Positions 13,980 through 25,054 of a DNA stretch of 64,000 nt are shown here, piece after piece (position 1 is the first letter of the stretch; each line of letters begins with the position of its first letter). Source of the stretch: Arsenophonus sp052174455 (GTDB lineage Bacteria; Pseudomonadota; Gammaproteobacteria; Enterobacterales; Enterobacteriaceae). Below the pieces are notes generated by a model that saw only the letters and a list, made by a program, of their open reading frames with translations, did not search any database and was not told where the DNA came from. The translations under genes were made by a program, and so were the position numbers. The stretch spans positions 124,001-188,000 of the forward strand of contig JBQMRP010000075.1 in assembly GCA_052174455.1 (NCBI GenBank). Direction: 5' to 3'.

Positions 13980-14815
13980 ACAAAAACTACAAAAGCAGTA
14001 TATCATGAATTATAATTTAAAAAGTAAAAAGCTACTCAAGCGCAAGAATTTAATGTCAATGGTAGCTGTGAATTTCATTCAGATCAGAAAGCCAATTAAG
14101 ACCAGGATTATACTTTATAAGTTGATGATGAAAAATCGCGTTAAATGATAATTTCTTTAAAAAAGATTACTTCCACAATGAATAAAAGATCTTCGTAAAA
14201 ATTTTAAAAAATACAGAAAAAATTCAGAAATGAAACGATAACTTAAGAAATGAACAGTTAACAGTTGCATCAGAACTATCACAAAATAATCATAATGGTT
14301 TCATGTTAACTAAAATCACCTACGCTTGAGTCTTCTGATTATGATAAATAAATATAAAATAAAGTCTTAATTGATTAGTATGAGAAAAATTATTCTGAAC
14401 GGGAAAAACTCTACTAACAAAAGCAATAAAGCAAGATTCATAAAAGATTTAAAAACCGCCTGAAATCGAATCAGAAAAAGAAAAATCAAGTTGGCTGTAA
14501 AGATTACACAGAAATGGAAGCAGTTGTTCGTTTAGAAGCGCCAGTATTACTGCAGGAAATCTTAATCTGTGTAGTTCGATTAAGAAACTAAATTGATTGC
14601 TTATACACTGGGTAAAACAAAGAATTACATCAGCGGTTAACAACTGAAAATAATGCAATTCGTGATGCGTTTCTATTAGGTTAACTAGTTAGAAAATAAA
14701 ACTAGCTCCAAAAACTAAAAACACCTAATTCAGAACCAGAACCATAAAGTGGAACTGGAAACGTTAAATTTGATGAGTTTATCAAATTTGTGTCAAAGTG
14801 AAATTATTGAATAAA
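13980..14815 (+). pseudogene. P22-type scaffolding protein, broken
   Basis: The region directly follows the portal remnant, as gp8 follows gp1 in P22. The C-terminal half is readable across frames: KDYTEMEAVVRLEAPVLLQE near 14500 (P22 gp8 DYQEKEDAFMQLVPP), YTLGKTKELHQRLTT near 14600 (gp8 YHLGANPEKARQLLA), then a Lys-rich KLAPKT segment and a Pro/Glu-rich linker ending near 14800. Stops break it repeatedly. The N-terminal half is charged and low-complexity, and its start cannot be fixed. Confidence 0.6.
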
Positions 14816-15435
14816 AATAGTAAATAAGCTTTAATCAAAGATTAATTAAATTGTTTAAAAAAATTCTTACTTGAGTTTTATGTCTAATATTATTTTCTCT
14901 ATTATCGTTAATAGACAATTATTGTTGGGTGATGTATATCTAAATATCGACAATAGTCGGAGCTTTAATAAACATCTAGATTAATTTAAGTCAGAAAAAA
15001 TAGAAACAAGTGATATTACGGGAAATCTAAAAATGGTTTTATTTTGGTAAAGCGATAGAAAACTAGGTAAACATATTAGGTGGGTGTTGAATAGAGATAA
15101 ATTGAAGAAGTGTTAAAACTTAATCAGGTTAGTTAAATTCTAACACCAATTTATTAGCATATTGTGACTGATCTGAAAATTTAATTAACTTATTTTAAGA
15201 TAAGCAATTATGTTTTGTTTCTTGGCTTCTTCAAATACACCGATAAAATCGTTAGATTAGTTAATCCGACTTCATTTATAAAATGATATTGGTATTAAAA
15301 GGCTATGTTGGCAAAATTGTTTTCTCAGAAAACAATTTATATTCATGCCTGTATTTTAATTATTGAAGTTTTAAACAATTTACTTCAGGCTAGATATTTT
15401 GTTAAATAAAATAGGGGAGTATTACACTATGATAA
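14816..15435. other. Degraded DNA after the scaffold gene
   Basis: The coat protein gene would be expected here in a P22-like prophage. No coat-like segment is readable. The DNA is very AT-rich and full of stops. Confidence 0.5.
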
Positions 15436-15439
15436 TCTG

Positions 15440-17650
15440 CTCAGCTATCCTTTTGATCAGATGATATAACTGTTTATATTTTGAATCTAGAATTCCTTAC
15501 TAATAACATTATGGCTATTAACCTTATTAAATCTGTTGGTAACTAATTGCATGATTCCCAGTAAAAAGTTGGCACCTTTATACTTCCTATAATTAAGGAA
15601 GTGTATGGACTCTTATCGATGATTGGTTTAAGAAAACAACTAACGCACTCTAATTAAACTATGAACGTAGCATATATTTTGCAATCAGCTCAACCTTAGC
15701 TAATCTCCTTTGGAGATATTCATGATCTAAGTACTTTTTTATATTCTACAACATGTTAATTCTTTTCAAGAATTTATCCAGATGACTCGGAATAAATCTC
15801 TTAGAAAGCGTAAAACCAGGTAAAATCAGTAAGACAACATGCAACTTCACGTACTTACACACCACCTGCACCCTGTTTATCTAAAACGCTTTATGATCTC
15901 TATCATAAAATTAATGATGAAAAGGAAGATAGAATAAATTTTCATAATACTCAAAAAGAGGGAATATAGCAATGTATCCGATTTAATTCCTAATTTTTCG
16001 ACTCGCAAATATTATTCGCCCTCTAGTCACAATTATTCGAGGTTTTTAGCAACGGTTCAGGCTCATCTAGCCAATAATACTAGATACAACTACACCTGGA
16101 GAGAGAATAATAAAAAATATCTTACTGATAATTAATCAGGTGTAGAGGAGCTAGGGATAATTCTTCTCTTCATTCACCACTAGAATGAGCATCAAGATAA
16201 CTGGGCCAAATAGTCCTCATAAATGCGGACAGGATAACGATTTCTATTTTTCTTACAATAAGAATAATGGGTAATTTACCCAAATGTATACCCTCCAACT
16301 AAACTGCTTTTCACCATTGATGACGGCTGTAAAATACCTTACTTGAAAGTATGACAAAATATCAACTGATGAATGTGTTTATGCTATCGAGCGAGCACTT
16401 ACCTGCAGCATTTGCGCCATAATAAATATGTATGTGGCTACCGCTATTTCTCTTCTGAATGTTCTCACTGCCGTTTTTTCTTATTAAAGCTATAAGTTAA
16501 AAGGCTTCAGTTCATGCGGCGTCAAAGCTAATGAGCACTAGTTAGCACAGTAGGCTCATATTTTTCCGATTGCGACTAGCAGGCATATTACTTTCACTAT
16601 CCCCATCTTATTTAGCCTTTTTCAATAATAACTTGGCGCTTTCAACATTTTGTTTTGCGCTGTACCCCCTCTCTCGTACAGACTATGATGCAGTAAGTAC
16701 ATAAACAGAGTATCAAGATGATATTTTTGTGCCTTGTACACTTATAGTTAATAATTCAATCAACATAAACATGCTCATTTCTCCATCATTTGTAGCAATA
16801 TGGATATTGAATATACTATATCACCTGAGCTATTCCTTAAAAAAGGACGGTCGAAAAATCTAGCGAGGCGATATCATCTAGCTGATACATCGCAGTGATG
16901 ATCTGATAAATCCCAGGTTTATTTATTTGTCTCTGGCGTATCCGCACCAGGAAGCAGTGATGGCGTTACCTGAAGCCATAATATAGACATTATTGGAAAG
17001 TGCACTCCGCTAAAAAGACGAAATAGAGCCAGTGGCAGCGTGAATACACCTATTGGGGTGCTACATTAAACCAGTAACCACATTAAAATCTCGGCATTAC
17101 TGAGGGGAAGAATATTTGTATATATAATTATTACCACTGAACTTAAGCAGCGCTAGCAGTAGACACTTAACGGAAGAAGAGATAATGGGGCCTATATTAG
17201 ATATATTTCGGCTAAATATTTTAAGATTATGTGTTATTATAGTTTCTTGTAGAGTTATAAATGAGGTACATTTTTATCAAAATTATATAAAGCTCCAAGA
17301 TGACGGCTTGCAGAAAATTTGAAAAATAAAGATTCGATTTTCTGATGAAAGGATTTCTACATAACAAATTCGTATAAATCTATTCTGTGTTTAGCGACGG
17401 ACTACTTTTACCGATACTCAGATTGGCAAACAGAGAACGGAATTGTTATTAGAAAAAAATGTATAAAAAATAGAAAAACCGAAGCTTACTAAGCTAAGCA
17501 TATGGTTAATACTCTAAAATTAGTGCATTAGGTTAAATAATACACGTTCCAATAATATTTTAACTTACAATAGAATAAAAACTAATTCTATTCTCTTTTA
17601 GCAAAAAGATAGATCTTAATCTCACTTAAAGAATATTTTAATTTCCTAAC
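15440..17650. repeat. Unidentified degenerate repeat R1, full copy
   Basis: This stretch of about 2.2 kb is similar along its length to 45610-45960 joined to 51955-53800. Shared stretches include GAATT-CTTACTAATAACA-like DNA near 15490 and 45680, the peptide FIQMTRNKSLRKRKTR near 15770 against SQMPQNKTTRNRKS near 52100, and on the minus strand MFIELLTI-VQG (about 16775 and 52910). Both copies are broken, so the ancestral genes are not readable; at least one lay on each strand. It could be an insertion sequence, a phage segment or a duplicated chromosomal locus. I do not recognise the family. Confidence 0.6.
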
Positions 17651-17684
17651 CATTAATCACCCCTAAGATTACCATAGCCATATA

Positions 17685-17830
17685 AACAATGAGATTCTTG
17701 AAGAGTTTAATGGAGAGTATATTAGCTGTTTTTTGAACTAATCATCGATAAGAGTTCATCATTCTATTCCGATGGAGTTAAATGGTATAAAATCTTTACT
17801 AACATGAACATCTTTTACATGCACCGCAAT
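17685..17830 (+). repeat. Short third copy of repeat R2
   Basis: About 145 bases match the 3' part of the R2 copies at 23720-24660 and 57560-58600. The shared core is ATTCTTGAAGAGTTTAATG-like DNA followed by CGATAAGAGTTCATC. The small hairpin of R2 is kept here as TTCATC (17755-17760) and GATGGA (17771-17776). Nothing more of R2 is recognisable on either side. Confidence 0.6.
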
Positions 17831-19560
17831 CACAATATGTTGACGATGCCAATCGCGATTTAAAACTTCATTTCTAATAAAAATTAAATTATCTAAATAT
17901 TATTTATCAAAATAAACAGAACAAATTAGCTTTACAGCTAAAGATGAAATAAAAAAAGAAATATTTCAATATTTTATATTTTTTTGAAAAAATTAATTTT
18001 TTCAAATATTAATTATAATAGGTTATCAACATAGAAATAAAATACATGAACTATTATGTTTCTTTTTGATGCTGGAAAATATTCCCCAATAGATTGGAGT
18101 TATTAGGAAAGAGAATAAGATTTACAGTAACAGGTAGCAGAAAATTGGGAAGTATTCCAATCTACTTAATAAGTATTTATATAAAAGATTAAACCTAGAT
18201 TTAAATATGTCAGAAAACAACCAAAAAAGAATCAGCATCTCTTGAATAACTCCTAATAGGATTAGGAAAGAAAAAGCTAGTTAATAAAGATTAACTATCG
18301 TGATAATGAATTAGAAGATTTTAATTCCATTTTAAGTGCGCTAAAGCTATTAAATAAGAAAACCTAACTAAATTACTTAGACCGTAGGGAAAAGGGATAG
18401 GTTATGCACCTTCTAGGGTTGCTTGATCCTAAAAATCAACCCCATACTTGAACTAATAGAAGACAAAAACGAATCGCTTTATAAAAGTAGCTCCATATCA
18501 GAGGAGCAATTTAAACAAATTTAATCCAAAATTAAAATCAGTACCGAAAAATTATTTCAGAAATATAGCGCTTTGATTTCTAACATCCGAACCAAAATCT
18601 AAAATAAGCCTTAACTAGTTAAAATTTTTTGTAAATGCAATTTACAAGATATTAAAACCTCTTTGTAGAGGTATTAAATATTTTACTTTTAAATGAAGAA
18701 TTATTTGTTTTTTAATAATTGGTATTGTATCAGAAAATTATTTATAATCTTAAGAAATCCCATGATTTCGATAATTTCTAAACATTTTCAGAAGTATTAA
18801 ATAAATTATTTCTCTATAAACACCAGAATAATAAGAATTACGGGCTACCCAATTTAAGTGGGCAGGTGATGTGCTGTTACTTAGATATCAACGTCGATGA
18901 TAGGCGTTGTGTTTGGCGCGTCATATTTCGAGACTAACTGACTGACTGCGGTAAACTATGATAAACAGCGAGTGAATTTTACTGATAGAAATGGGACTTT
19001 CATCAAGTATGACTAAAAAATTACGTGATGACTATCGAGGTAAAATGCAGATATTGACGCTGACCATCCAGGTATTTGTACTAATTTAGACACAAAACGC
19101 TATTGTATAAATTAGCAAGTAAGATCCTGCTGCTAGATGGAGCCTAAATATTGTTGCGATGAGTAAACCTAACGGAATAAAAGCAACTAACTAACCAGTT
19201 GTGAGTGCACTGTGATCGGTTCTCTTTCGTTAATAACTCGGAAACTATATCATGATAGCAAGCTCTAAGTTAACTGTAATAATTTAAACTACTCGGTTTT
19301 CGCTACAAAACTACCAATAGAGAAACGAGCATGACAGTAACCTAACCGAAAGGTGTTACAAGTGAAGAAATAACGCTTTGATGAACATAATGACAGGTCT
19401 CAGCATAGCAAGGACTGGCCACACACTGCACGCGCTTAATGAGCGAGCCAATAATGTTGAGGATGTTCAGCAGTTCCTAAAACTGATTTTGAGTACCAGA
19501 AAGATAACAATCTGCATTGACCAGATTTTAGCAGTAACCTGCATTGCTATCGAGTGATAC
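17831..19560. other. Degraded AT-rich DNA
   Basis: No coding trace that I can name. 17850-18850 is strongly A/T-rich with long A runs. 18850-19560 is less extreme and may be old coding DNA. No tRNA-like fold or clear inverted repeat was noticed. Confidence 0.5.
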
Positions 19561-19563
19561 TCA

Positions 19564-20940
19564 TTTTGGTATATGAATTTCAGTGATACTGATATATCTA
19601 GTTAATTAATTTCATAAATAATTTCAATAATATATTAATGATGTACCATGAAAGTTCTACCCCATAGGTATCCTCGAAATTAGATATTACTTCTAATCCT
19701 TTCCATGAATTAATCCGTAATGGTGTACTAAATAGTTGATAACAGCGTTGTTGAAACTGAGCTCGAAGATATACTCAGGACATCTTGCTCAACACCGTCT
19801 TATCTACGGATCTCATCCGTCGTCCGTAATGGTTATTTACAATAATAAACCATATAAACTGCTATTGGTGATATTGAGATTAAAGTGCTTAAGATTAAGG
19901 GATTGCAGCAGGTAATTGACAAAATATTCTTCAATAGCTCATTGCTACCGTTTTATCTAAAGTATGCAAAAAAAACGGCGAAGAGTTCCTAACATAGCTG
20001 TATACCTACGAATCATCTCCACCCGTGATTTTAATGAAGCCCTGAGCGCACTTCACGGTAAAAGTACATGATCTATATTTGCCAGCACCCATTAACAGAC
20101 TAAAATAGCAATGGCTTGAAGAGCATAAGGTAATGATAGCTGTGTGATTTAGTGATATATGCTATATTTATTTCTTGGCTGAAGGGATATACAGTTATGT
20201 CAGGCATGCTGATCGCCTTTGCCTGCTACTCATTATCGACAGTACTTGGCATGGATGTAAGGATTTCATTGCGCTCGAAAATGTCTATCAAGAGTTAGAA
20301 GCGAACTGTGGGCTAAACTTCTTAATGATATACTAAAGGATGGATTAACTATATTCCTATGGTTGTTACGGGAGATGGTGCTCTTTGATTTTTTGAATGA
20401 ATATGAAGATATTTCTGGATGCGTAGAACAAATTTTATTGGGTACACAAAATAGCCAATGCACTTCTTTTACTTCCTAAAGACATACAACACCGAAAATT
20501 AGAGTTAAATTGCTGAAGGGTCTGGGTAGCACAAAGAGTTATGATCCCGCTAATAAAGCTTAATGTTTTGTTAGTAAAGTTTTTAGCGAAGTATTCTGCA
20601 GCGATGAATAAACTAAAGAAAGATAAAGAAGAATAGCTGAACATTCCATAACATCCCATCAGCGCACTGGTATCAATAAAAACGACGAATCTAAATGATT
20701 TGGATTTTGTGACAATGAGGTTATAAAGCCGACTTGCTAAGCGTTGTAAGTTTAAGAAAACAACCCTTTCAAATGCTATTTAAGCTGCTATAGTCTAATG
20801 AAAAAGCCGGAAGCGCGGACTAATGAGATTTAAGTAGGTGACCTCTTGGCGTTAATAACATCTAATTTAAGAAATAGAGAACAGATTCATGAAGCGTCAG
20901 AGTGAAGCCTGACAATCCATACACCAGATTTGTTAATAAC
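19564..20940 (+). mobile_element. IS256-family element, nearly full length, dead
   Basis: A broken IS256-family transposase runs along the plus strand. Readable family segments in order: YLRIISTRDFNEALSALHGK near 20005 (target-site region), KDFIALENVYQELEA near 20255, GRWCSLIF near 20370 (family GDGALGFW), KIANALLLPK near 20450 (family HKTANVLNKLPK), KLKKDKEE near 20610, and TTNLNDLDFVTMRL near 20680 (family TTNPIESTFATVRLR). Frameshifts and stops leave no functional protein. It ends about 150 bases before folA. Seven other copies or fragments lie in this window. Confidence 0.85.
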
Positions 20941-21087
20941 TTTATTTCGATAGTTATTAACTAATAATTATCTATATAATAGTAATTAATAATTTGATTA
21001 TTTTATAAAAATTTATATTTATCTAAGAACTGATTGAATTCATTAAATGTAAAATTCAATTTTCTATTATATTAACATGTTAACACA

Positions 21088-21576
21088 ATGAATATTAGTT
21101 TAATTGCGGCAATGGCCGAGAACCATGTAATTGGTTTAGAAAATAATATACCATGGTTATTATCCGGTGATTTAGCCTGGTTTAAGCGTAATACATTAAA
21201 TAAGCCAGTTATAATGGGGCGTATAACTTACGAATCTATAGGAAAACCTTTACCTCAACGTTTAAATATCATTCTTAGTCATACTCATTTTAATAATGAC
21301 AACAGCGTTGTTTTGGTTAATTCAGTTGATGAGGCCTTAGCTAAAGCAGGGGAAGTAGAAGAGATAATAATTATAGGCGGAGGAAAAATTTATGAATTAT
21401 TCTTGCCTCTGGCAAATCGCCTTTACCTAACACATGTAGATGCAAAAGTAATTGGTGATACCTATTTCCCTTCTTATCAAGCTTATGAATGGAACTCAGT
21501 ATTTACTGAATCCCATCAAGAAGATGATAAAAATTCTCATAATTATTATTTTGAAATATTAGAACAGCGCTCATAA
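21088..21576 (+). CDS. folA: Dihydrofolate reductase
   Basis: FolA reduces dihydrofolate to tetrahydrofolate with NADPH in the cytoplasm, closing the thymidylate cycle opened by ThyA (also intact, at 34717). The 162-residue length fits the enterobacterial enzyme (159 in E. coli). The N-terminus ISLIAAMAENHVIG, the active-site segment IPWLLSGDLAWFKRNTL with catalytic Asp28, and the NADPH-binding IGGGKIYELFL are all present. The start has no obvious Shine-Dalgarno sequence, but a perfect 12-base palindrome (TTAACATGTTAA) lies 4 bases before the ATG. In E. coli folA and apaH are convergent neighbours; here 3.5 kb of IS debris separates them. Confidence 0.97.
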   Translation: MNISLIAAMAENHVIGLENNIPWLLSGDLAWFKRNTLNKPVIMGRITYESIGKPLPQRLNIILSHTHFNNDNSVVLVNSVDEALAKAGEVEEIIIIGGGKIYELFLPLANRLYLTHVDAKVIGDTYFPSYQAYEWNSVFTESHQEDDKNSHNYYFEILEQRS

Positions 21577-22535
21577 AAGCTATGCAAGACACTTAGCGTA
21601 ATAAAAAACTAAAAGTATGAGCAAATCTAATATATGGCGGCAGGCTACATTCTGCTTTTATGCTTTATAAATCTGTAATTCATCCTTTCAAATCTCTTCA
21701 GCCAATTCTAACCCGTATGAGTAGATGGGAAGTAGCTAAATAGCATTGAAAAGGGTATTTTCTAAAGCACAGTGCTTCGTGTATCAGTTTCATAAGCTCA
21801 CTATCGCGAAAGACAATTCAATCAAATTCTTCATTCTTATTGATATCCAGTTCGCTGACAAAAAGTTATGGAAGAAGTAAGCTCCTCTCTATAAATTTTT
21901 CTCCAGCTTCTTTATCTCTGCAGGATACGCTGAAAATCTTGTAACAAAACATCAAAAAAAAATTATTAGCGGCATCGCAACTTTCTAATAGTTACAGATA
22001 TCACAATTCAGCCTTAAATTTTAGTCCATCCCTTCGGATAGCATTAGCGTTGTGTATTTTGGAATTTCTTTGCCATTTCACTCCAAAAAAAATTAAAGAC
22101 ATTGATTTCTCTAGAAATCTTTGGATATACAGTTAAGCTCCGCGCTTGTTAGCCCATTAAAAAATTAGAAGAAGCTTGCTTCTGACTCTTGATAAGCATT
22201 TTTAACTGCGACTGTTTCATTACGGACATACATAGTGATACTGATAATTAAAGAGAAGGTAAAGGTGATCAGTTTGCCTGACAGAACGGTATATGTCATC
22301 GACCAAGTAATAAATGTGCAGGTATCGCTAAATTACGCTGTTACCAATGCATGCGCTCTTTAAGGTATCGGTATTTCATTCTATTAATGGGATTTTTTCT
22401 ACAGAGAGATCATCTGCTTTTTATCGAGAACTGCCCCAGAGTTTAGTGAAAATCATCGCTGGATATAATACCTCACAATTACATAGCTATATGGTATCAC
22501 TCTTCGATATTTTTATACGCTTAAGATAAGGTGGT
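21577..22535. other. Degraded DNA downstream of folA
   Basis: No intact gene. A minus-strand frame at about 21690-21850 reads SELDINKNEEFD, a stop, then FRDSELMKLIHEALCFRKY, which looks like an eroded real protein that I cannot identify. The rest shows only dense stops. Confidence 0.45.
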
Positions 22536-22539
22536 AGCA

Positions 22540-22920
22540 ACGAGCTGTCTTGACAGATATTCCGTTTTCACTGCGATACCTAAACATTAGTACCTTAACT
22601 TAAACATAGCCAATACCGTTTTATAGTTTAACTATAGAAAATAACCATTACAGTCGACAAAATGTCCCCCCATCGATAAAGCGGTGTTAAGTATATTCTT
22701 GCAGCATGAGATTTGAACTCAACATCAACATCAGTATCTATCAGCTACATAACACCATTATGAATGCATTCATGAAAGTAATCAGAGGCAATACCTAGTT
22801 TCTCGGATACTTGTAGGGTAGACTTTTCATGGAAAATAATCTCAATTATATTGAAATAATTCATGAAATTAATCAGCAAAATTCAGTCAGAATCACTAAA
22901 ATCTCATATACTAAAAATGA
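22540..22920 (-). mobile_element. IS256-family fragment (5' part, reverse strand)
   Basis: The reverse complement matches the first 380 bases or so of the IS256-family copies at 19564, 36305 and 56168: the untranslated leader ending in a TTAATTTCATGAA-like sequence, then the eroded N-terminal transposase region. The 3' part is missing. Its 5' end points right, towards the IS481-family remnant that starts about 65 bases further on. Confidence 0.75.
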
Positions 22921-22984
22921 GCATAACTTTATATCACTATCCATGAAGATAGTATAGTTTTTAAATAATTTAAGTTTAACTTTA

Positions 22985-23720
22985 ACTAGTCTTTCATAGA
23001 CTACAATAGAGTTTTACTACTAAACACTAATTAAGGTAATTCCTGATTGCACAGACAAATATATTGTATAGAATGATCTCAAGATCTTCACTAAAAATGA
23101 AGTAATAGATTTATAAAGCATCTTCTATATCCCAGTTAAATTGTTTGATCCTATATCATTCGTTTAAAAATGCACCTGCGGCGAATAAGTCGGTACTATA
23201 TACTAATATCTGCATAGAAACGATTGAATTCCTATTTTCCGGTACCTTAACATTTTTACAGACTAGAAGGCTGTCTATAAATTCCTTACAATTGTCTGTA
23301 AGTACCCGATAAATAGTCATAGGATATACTGATTAAGATAACGTAAGAAGCGTCTAGCATTGACCGCAGTCTTGGGTCTTTATAAAAGATAAATAAAAAT
23401 CCGTTAAGAATCTATATCTACAAAAAGATAATGTCATTAAGTTTAATTTACATTTGCGAAAAAGATATTTCATATCTACGTGCAGATAACCAAATTCGTA
23501 GATTTTAAACGCTTTATAGCTTTAAATTAGAGCCTTTTTCCTTATTTCATGAAAATTTCCTGTCTGAGTCTGCATAAACAGCAATCCAAGCTAGGTCGAG
23601 ATACAACGCTGGATTCAGGAATTCGCGTACAATCGCCATAATGCTAGCAAAAGAAAAAACTCTTTTTCGCAAGAAATAACTATACGCCCTAAGCGGGCAA
23701 CAGCATGATCGACAAACTAT
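22985..23720 (-). mobile_element. IS481-family element remnant, copy 1
   Basis: On the minus strand the eroded transposase reads KAFKIYEFGYLHVDMKYLF near 23500. This fits the IS481-family FKDYEPGYLHIDVKYLPQM strand with the first catalytic Asp. The DNGKEFTDRLF region lies further along (about 23270-23300), followed by the start of the integrase C-terminal part. Stops and indels break every frame. A second copy at 33080-33620 aligns closely. N-terminal helix-turn-helix sequence probably lies at 23560-23720 but is poorly readable. Confidence 0.7.
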
Positions 23721-24660
23721 GGGGAATAAGGGGGTCTGATCATCAGGTTATATTTGTAAAAGTTATTGATAGATCCTTAATACTATATGAAGAGTTTTCG
23801 CTTCAGTAGTTACCATAAAAAATTAAAAGTCATACAAATCAAAGAGATTATTTCCTTGTTCCTTACCAACATAAAGCTGCATCTTGTTAATTGGATCGGA
23901 GACAATCTATCAGATGAAGTTGATCTATGTATTGAAATAACTCATTCCACTTTATCCTGAGCATATTATTATAGTAAACATAATATTATATTCTCTGGAC
24001 ATAATTAGAGTTACATACTAATATTGTTATAAAATTCCTGATTGTAGGAAAAGATTTAATAATCTTATTAGAAGTCCTTTGCTTAAATTACATCACAAGA
24101 ATAAATGGTTTAATTATATTCGATGCATATCGAATAGGCTGACTATACAGGAGTCAATAAAAAACAAATAGGCATTTATTTAAAAACAACGTTTAGGATG
24201 GGGTCACTGTTTTCTTTCTTTAGCAATGATAGCTAACTTAAATGTACTAAATGGCATTATTAATGATAACGAAATATTTTCTCTGAATCTATGAAAAAAA
24301 GAAATCGTCCTATCTCACATAAGAAATCTGAAAACGCGGGAAAGGAGGAGATAAAAAAATAAATCGCGGTTTTAATCGTCCAATATTGACAGGATCATGC
24401 GAGCAATGAGATTCTTAAATACTTTAATACAGACCGTGTATCTATTTTCTTAAGATGATTATTGATAAATAGTTCACCTTTTTTTAGAAAAAGGTGAATG
24501 ATAAGGAACTTTTTTGCTAAGGAGCATGAAATTAGTCACCATCGCCTAATAAGGCTGGGTAATCAGAAAATTATTGATAATAAATTTCATATTTAAAATA
24601 TGAACAACTATTTATCAGCTGATTAAAAAGATAGTTAAATAACTTATAAGGTATATATTT
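23720..24660. repeat. Unidentified repeat R2, copy 1
   Basis: This segment is similar over about 900 bases to 57560-58600. Shared stretches include ATAAAGCTGCATCTTGTTA against TCTAAAGCTGCATTTCATTA, ATTCCTGATTGTAGGAAAAG against ATTCCCGATTACAGGAAAAG, and GCAATGATAGCTAACTTAAAT. In both copies the segment lies to the right of IS remnants. No frame is readable as a known protein, so I cannot say whether it is an insertion sequence or a chromosomal duplication. A hairpin near its right end is conserved in all three copies. Confidence 0.6.
24473..24498 (+). repeat. Conserved hairpin inside R2
   Basis: A perfect 11-bp inverted repeat, TTCACCTTTTT and AAAAAGGTGAA, surrounds the loop TTAG. The homologous place in the other R2 copies also folds: TTCATC with GATGAA at 58364-58369 and 58379-58384, and TTCATC with GATGGA at 17755-17776. 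A C-G pair in one copy is T-A in another, so pairing is kept while bases change. It could be a terminator or an element end. Confidence 0.6.
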
Positions 24661-24857
24661 ATTTATATAAAGAATTATCTAGGTTGGAGAAGATCATTTA
24701 AAACCATAAAAATTAAAATATAAATGTAGCTACAAATTATGTTGCAAGTAAAACAACAACCTTTAAGAACATAGCTAATTATCAAAATCATCTTGTTTTA
24801 CCATTTAGTAATAGTAATTTCGGATATGTTATAACGCTTAGCAAAAGTAGACGCAGG

Positions 24858-24988
24858 CTATTTCTAACATAGTTAGAAATAGTGATCTTAGGTGTTTTAG
24901 TTGTATGATCATGGATCATATTATTATAATATATTACCTCCAATTATATCCTTAATTAACTCTATTGCTATAAATAGAGTTAATTAAG
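24858..24988. terminator. Cluster of three perfect inverted repeats beyond apaH
   Basis: Three hairpins lie within 131 bases: an 11-bp stem at 24858-24868/24872-24882 (CTATTTCTAAC), a 7-bp stem at 24904-24910/24914-24920 (TATGATC), and a 16-bp stem at 24951-24966/24973-24988 (CTTAATTAACTCTATT) with loop GCTATA. The last begins about 66 bases past the apaH stop and could end the lptD-apaH operon transcript. No good T-run follows on either strand, so a classical intrinsic terminator is not certain. Confidence 0.5.
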
Positions 24989-25054
24989 AATATAATAGTC
25001 TAGAACTAAATACTTATATTCTACTATCTATTAAATAATAGAATAAGCATAGTG

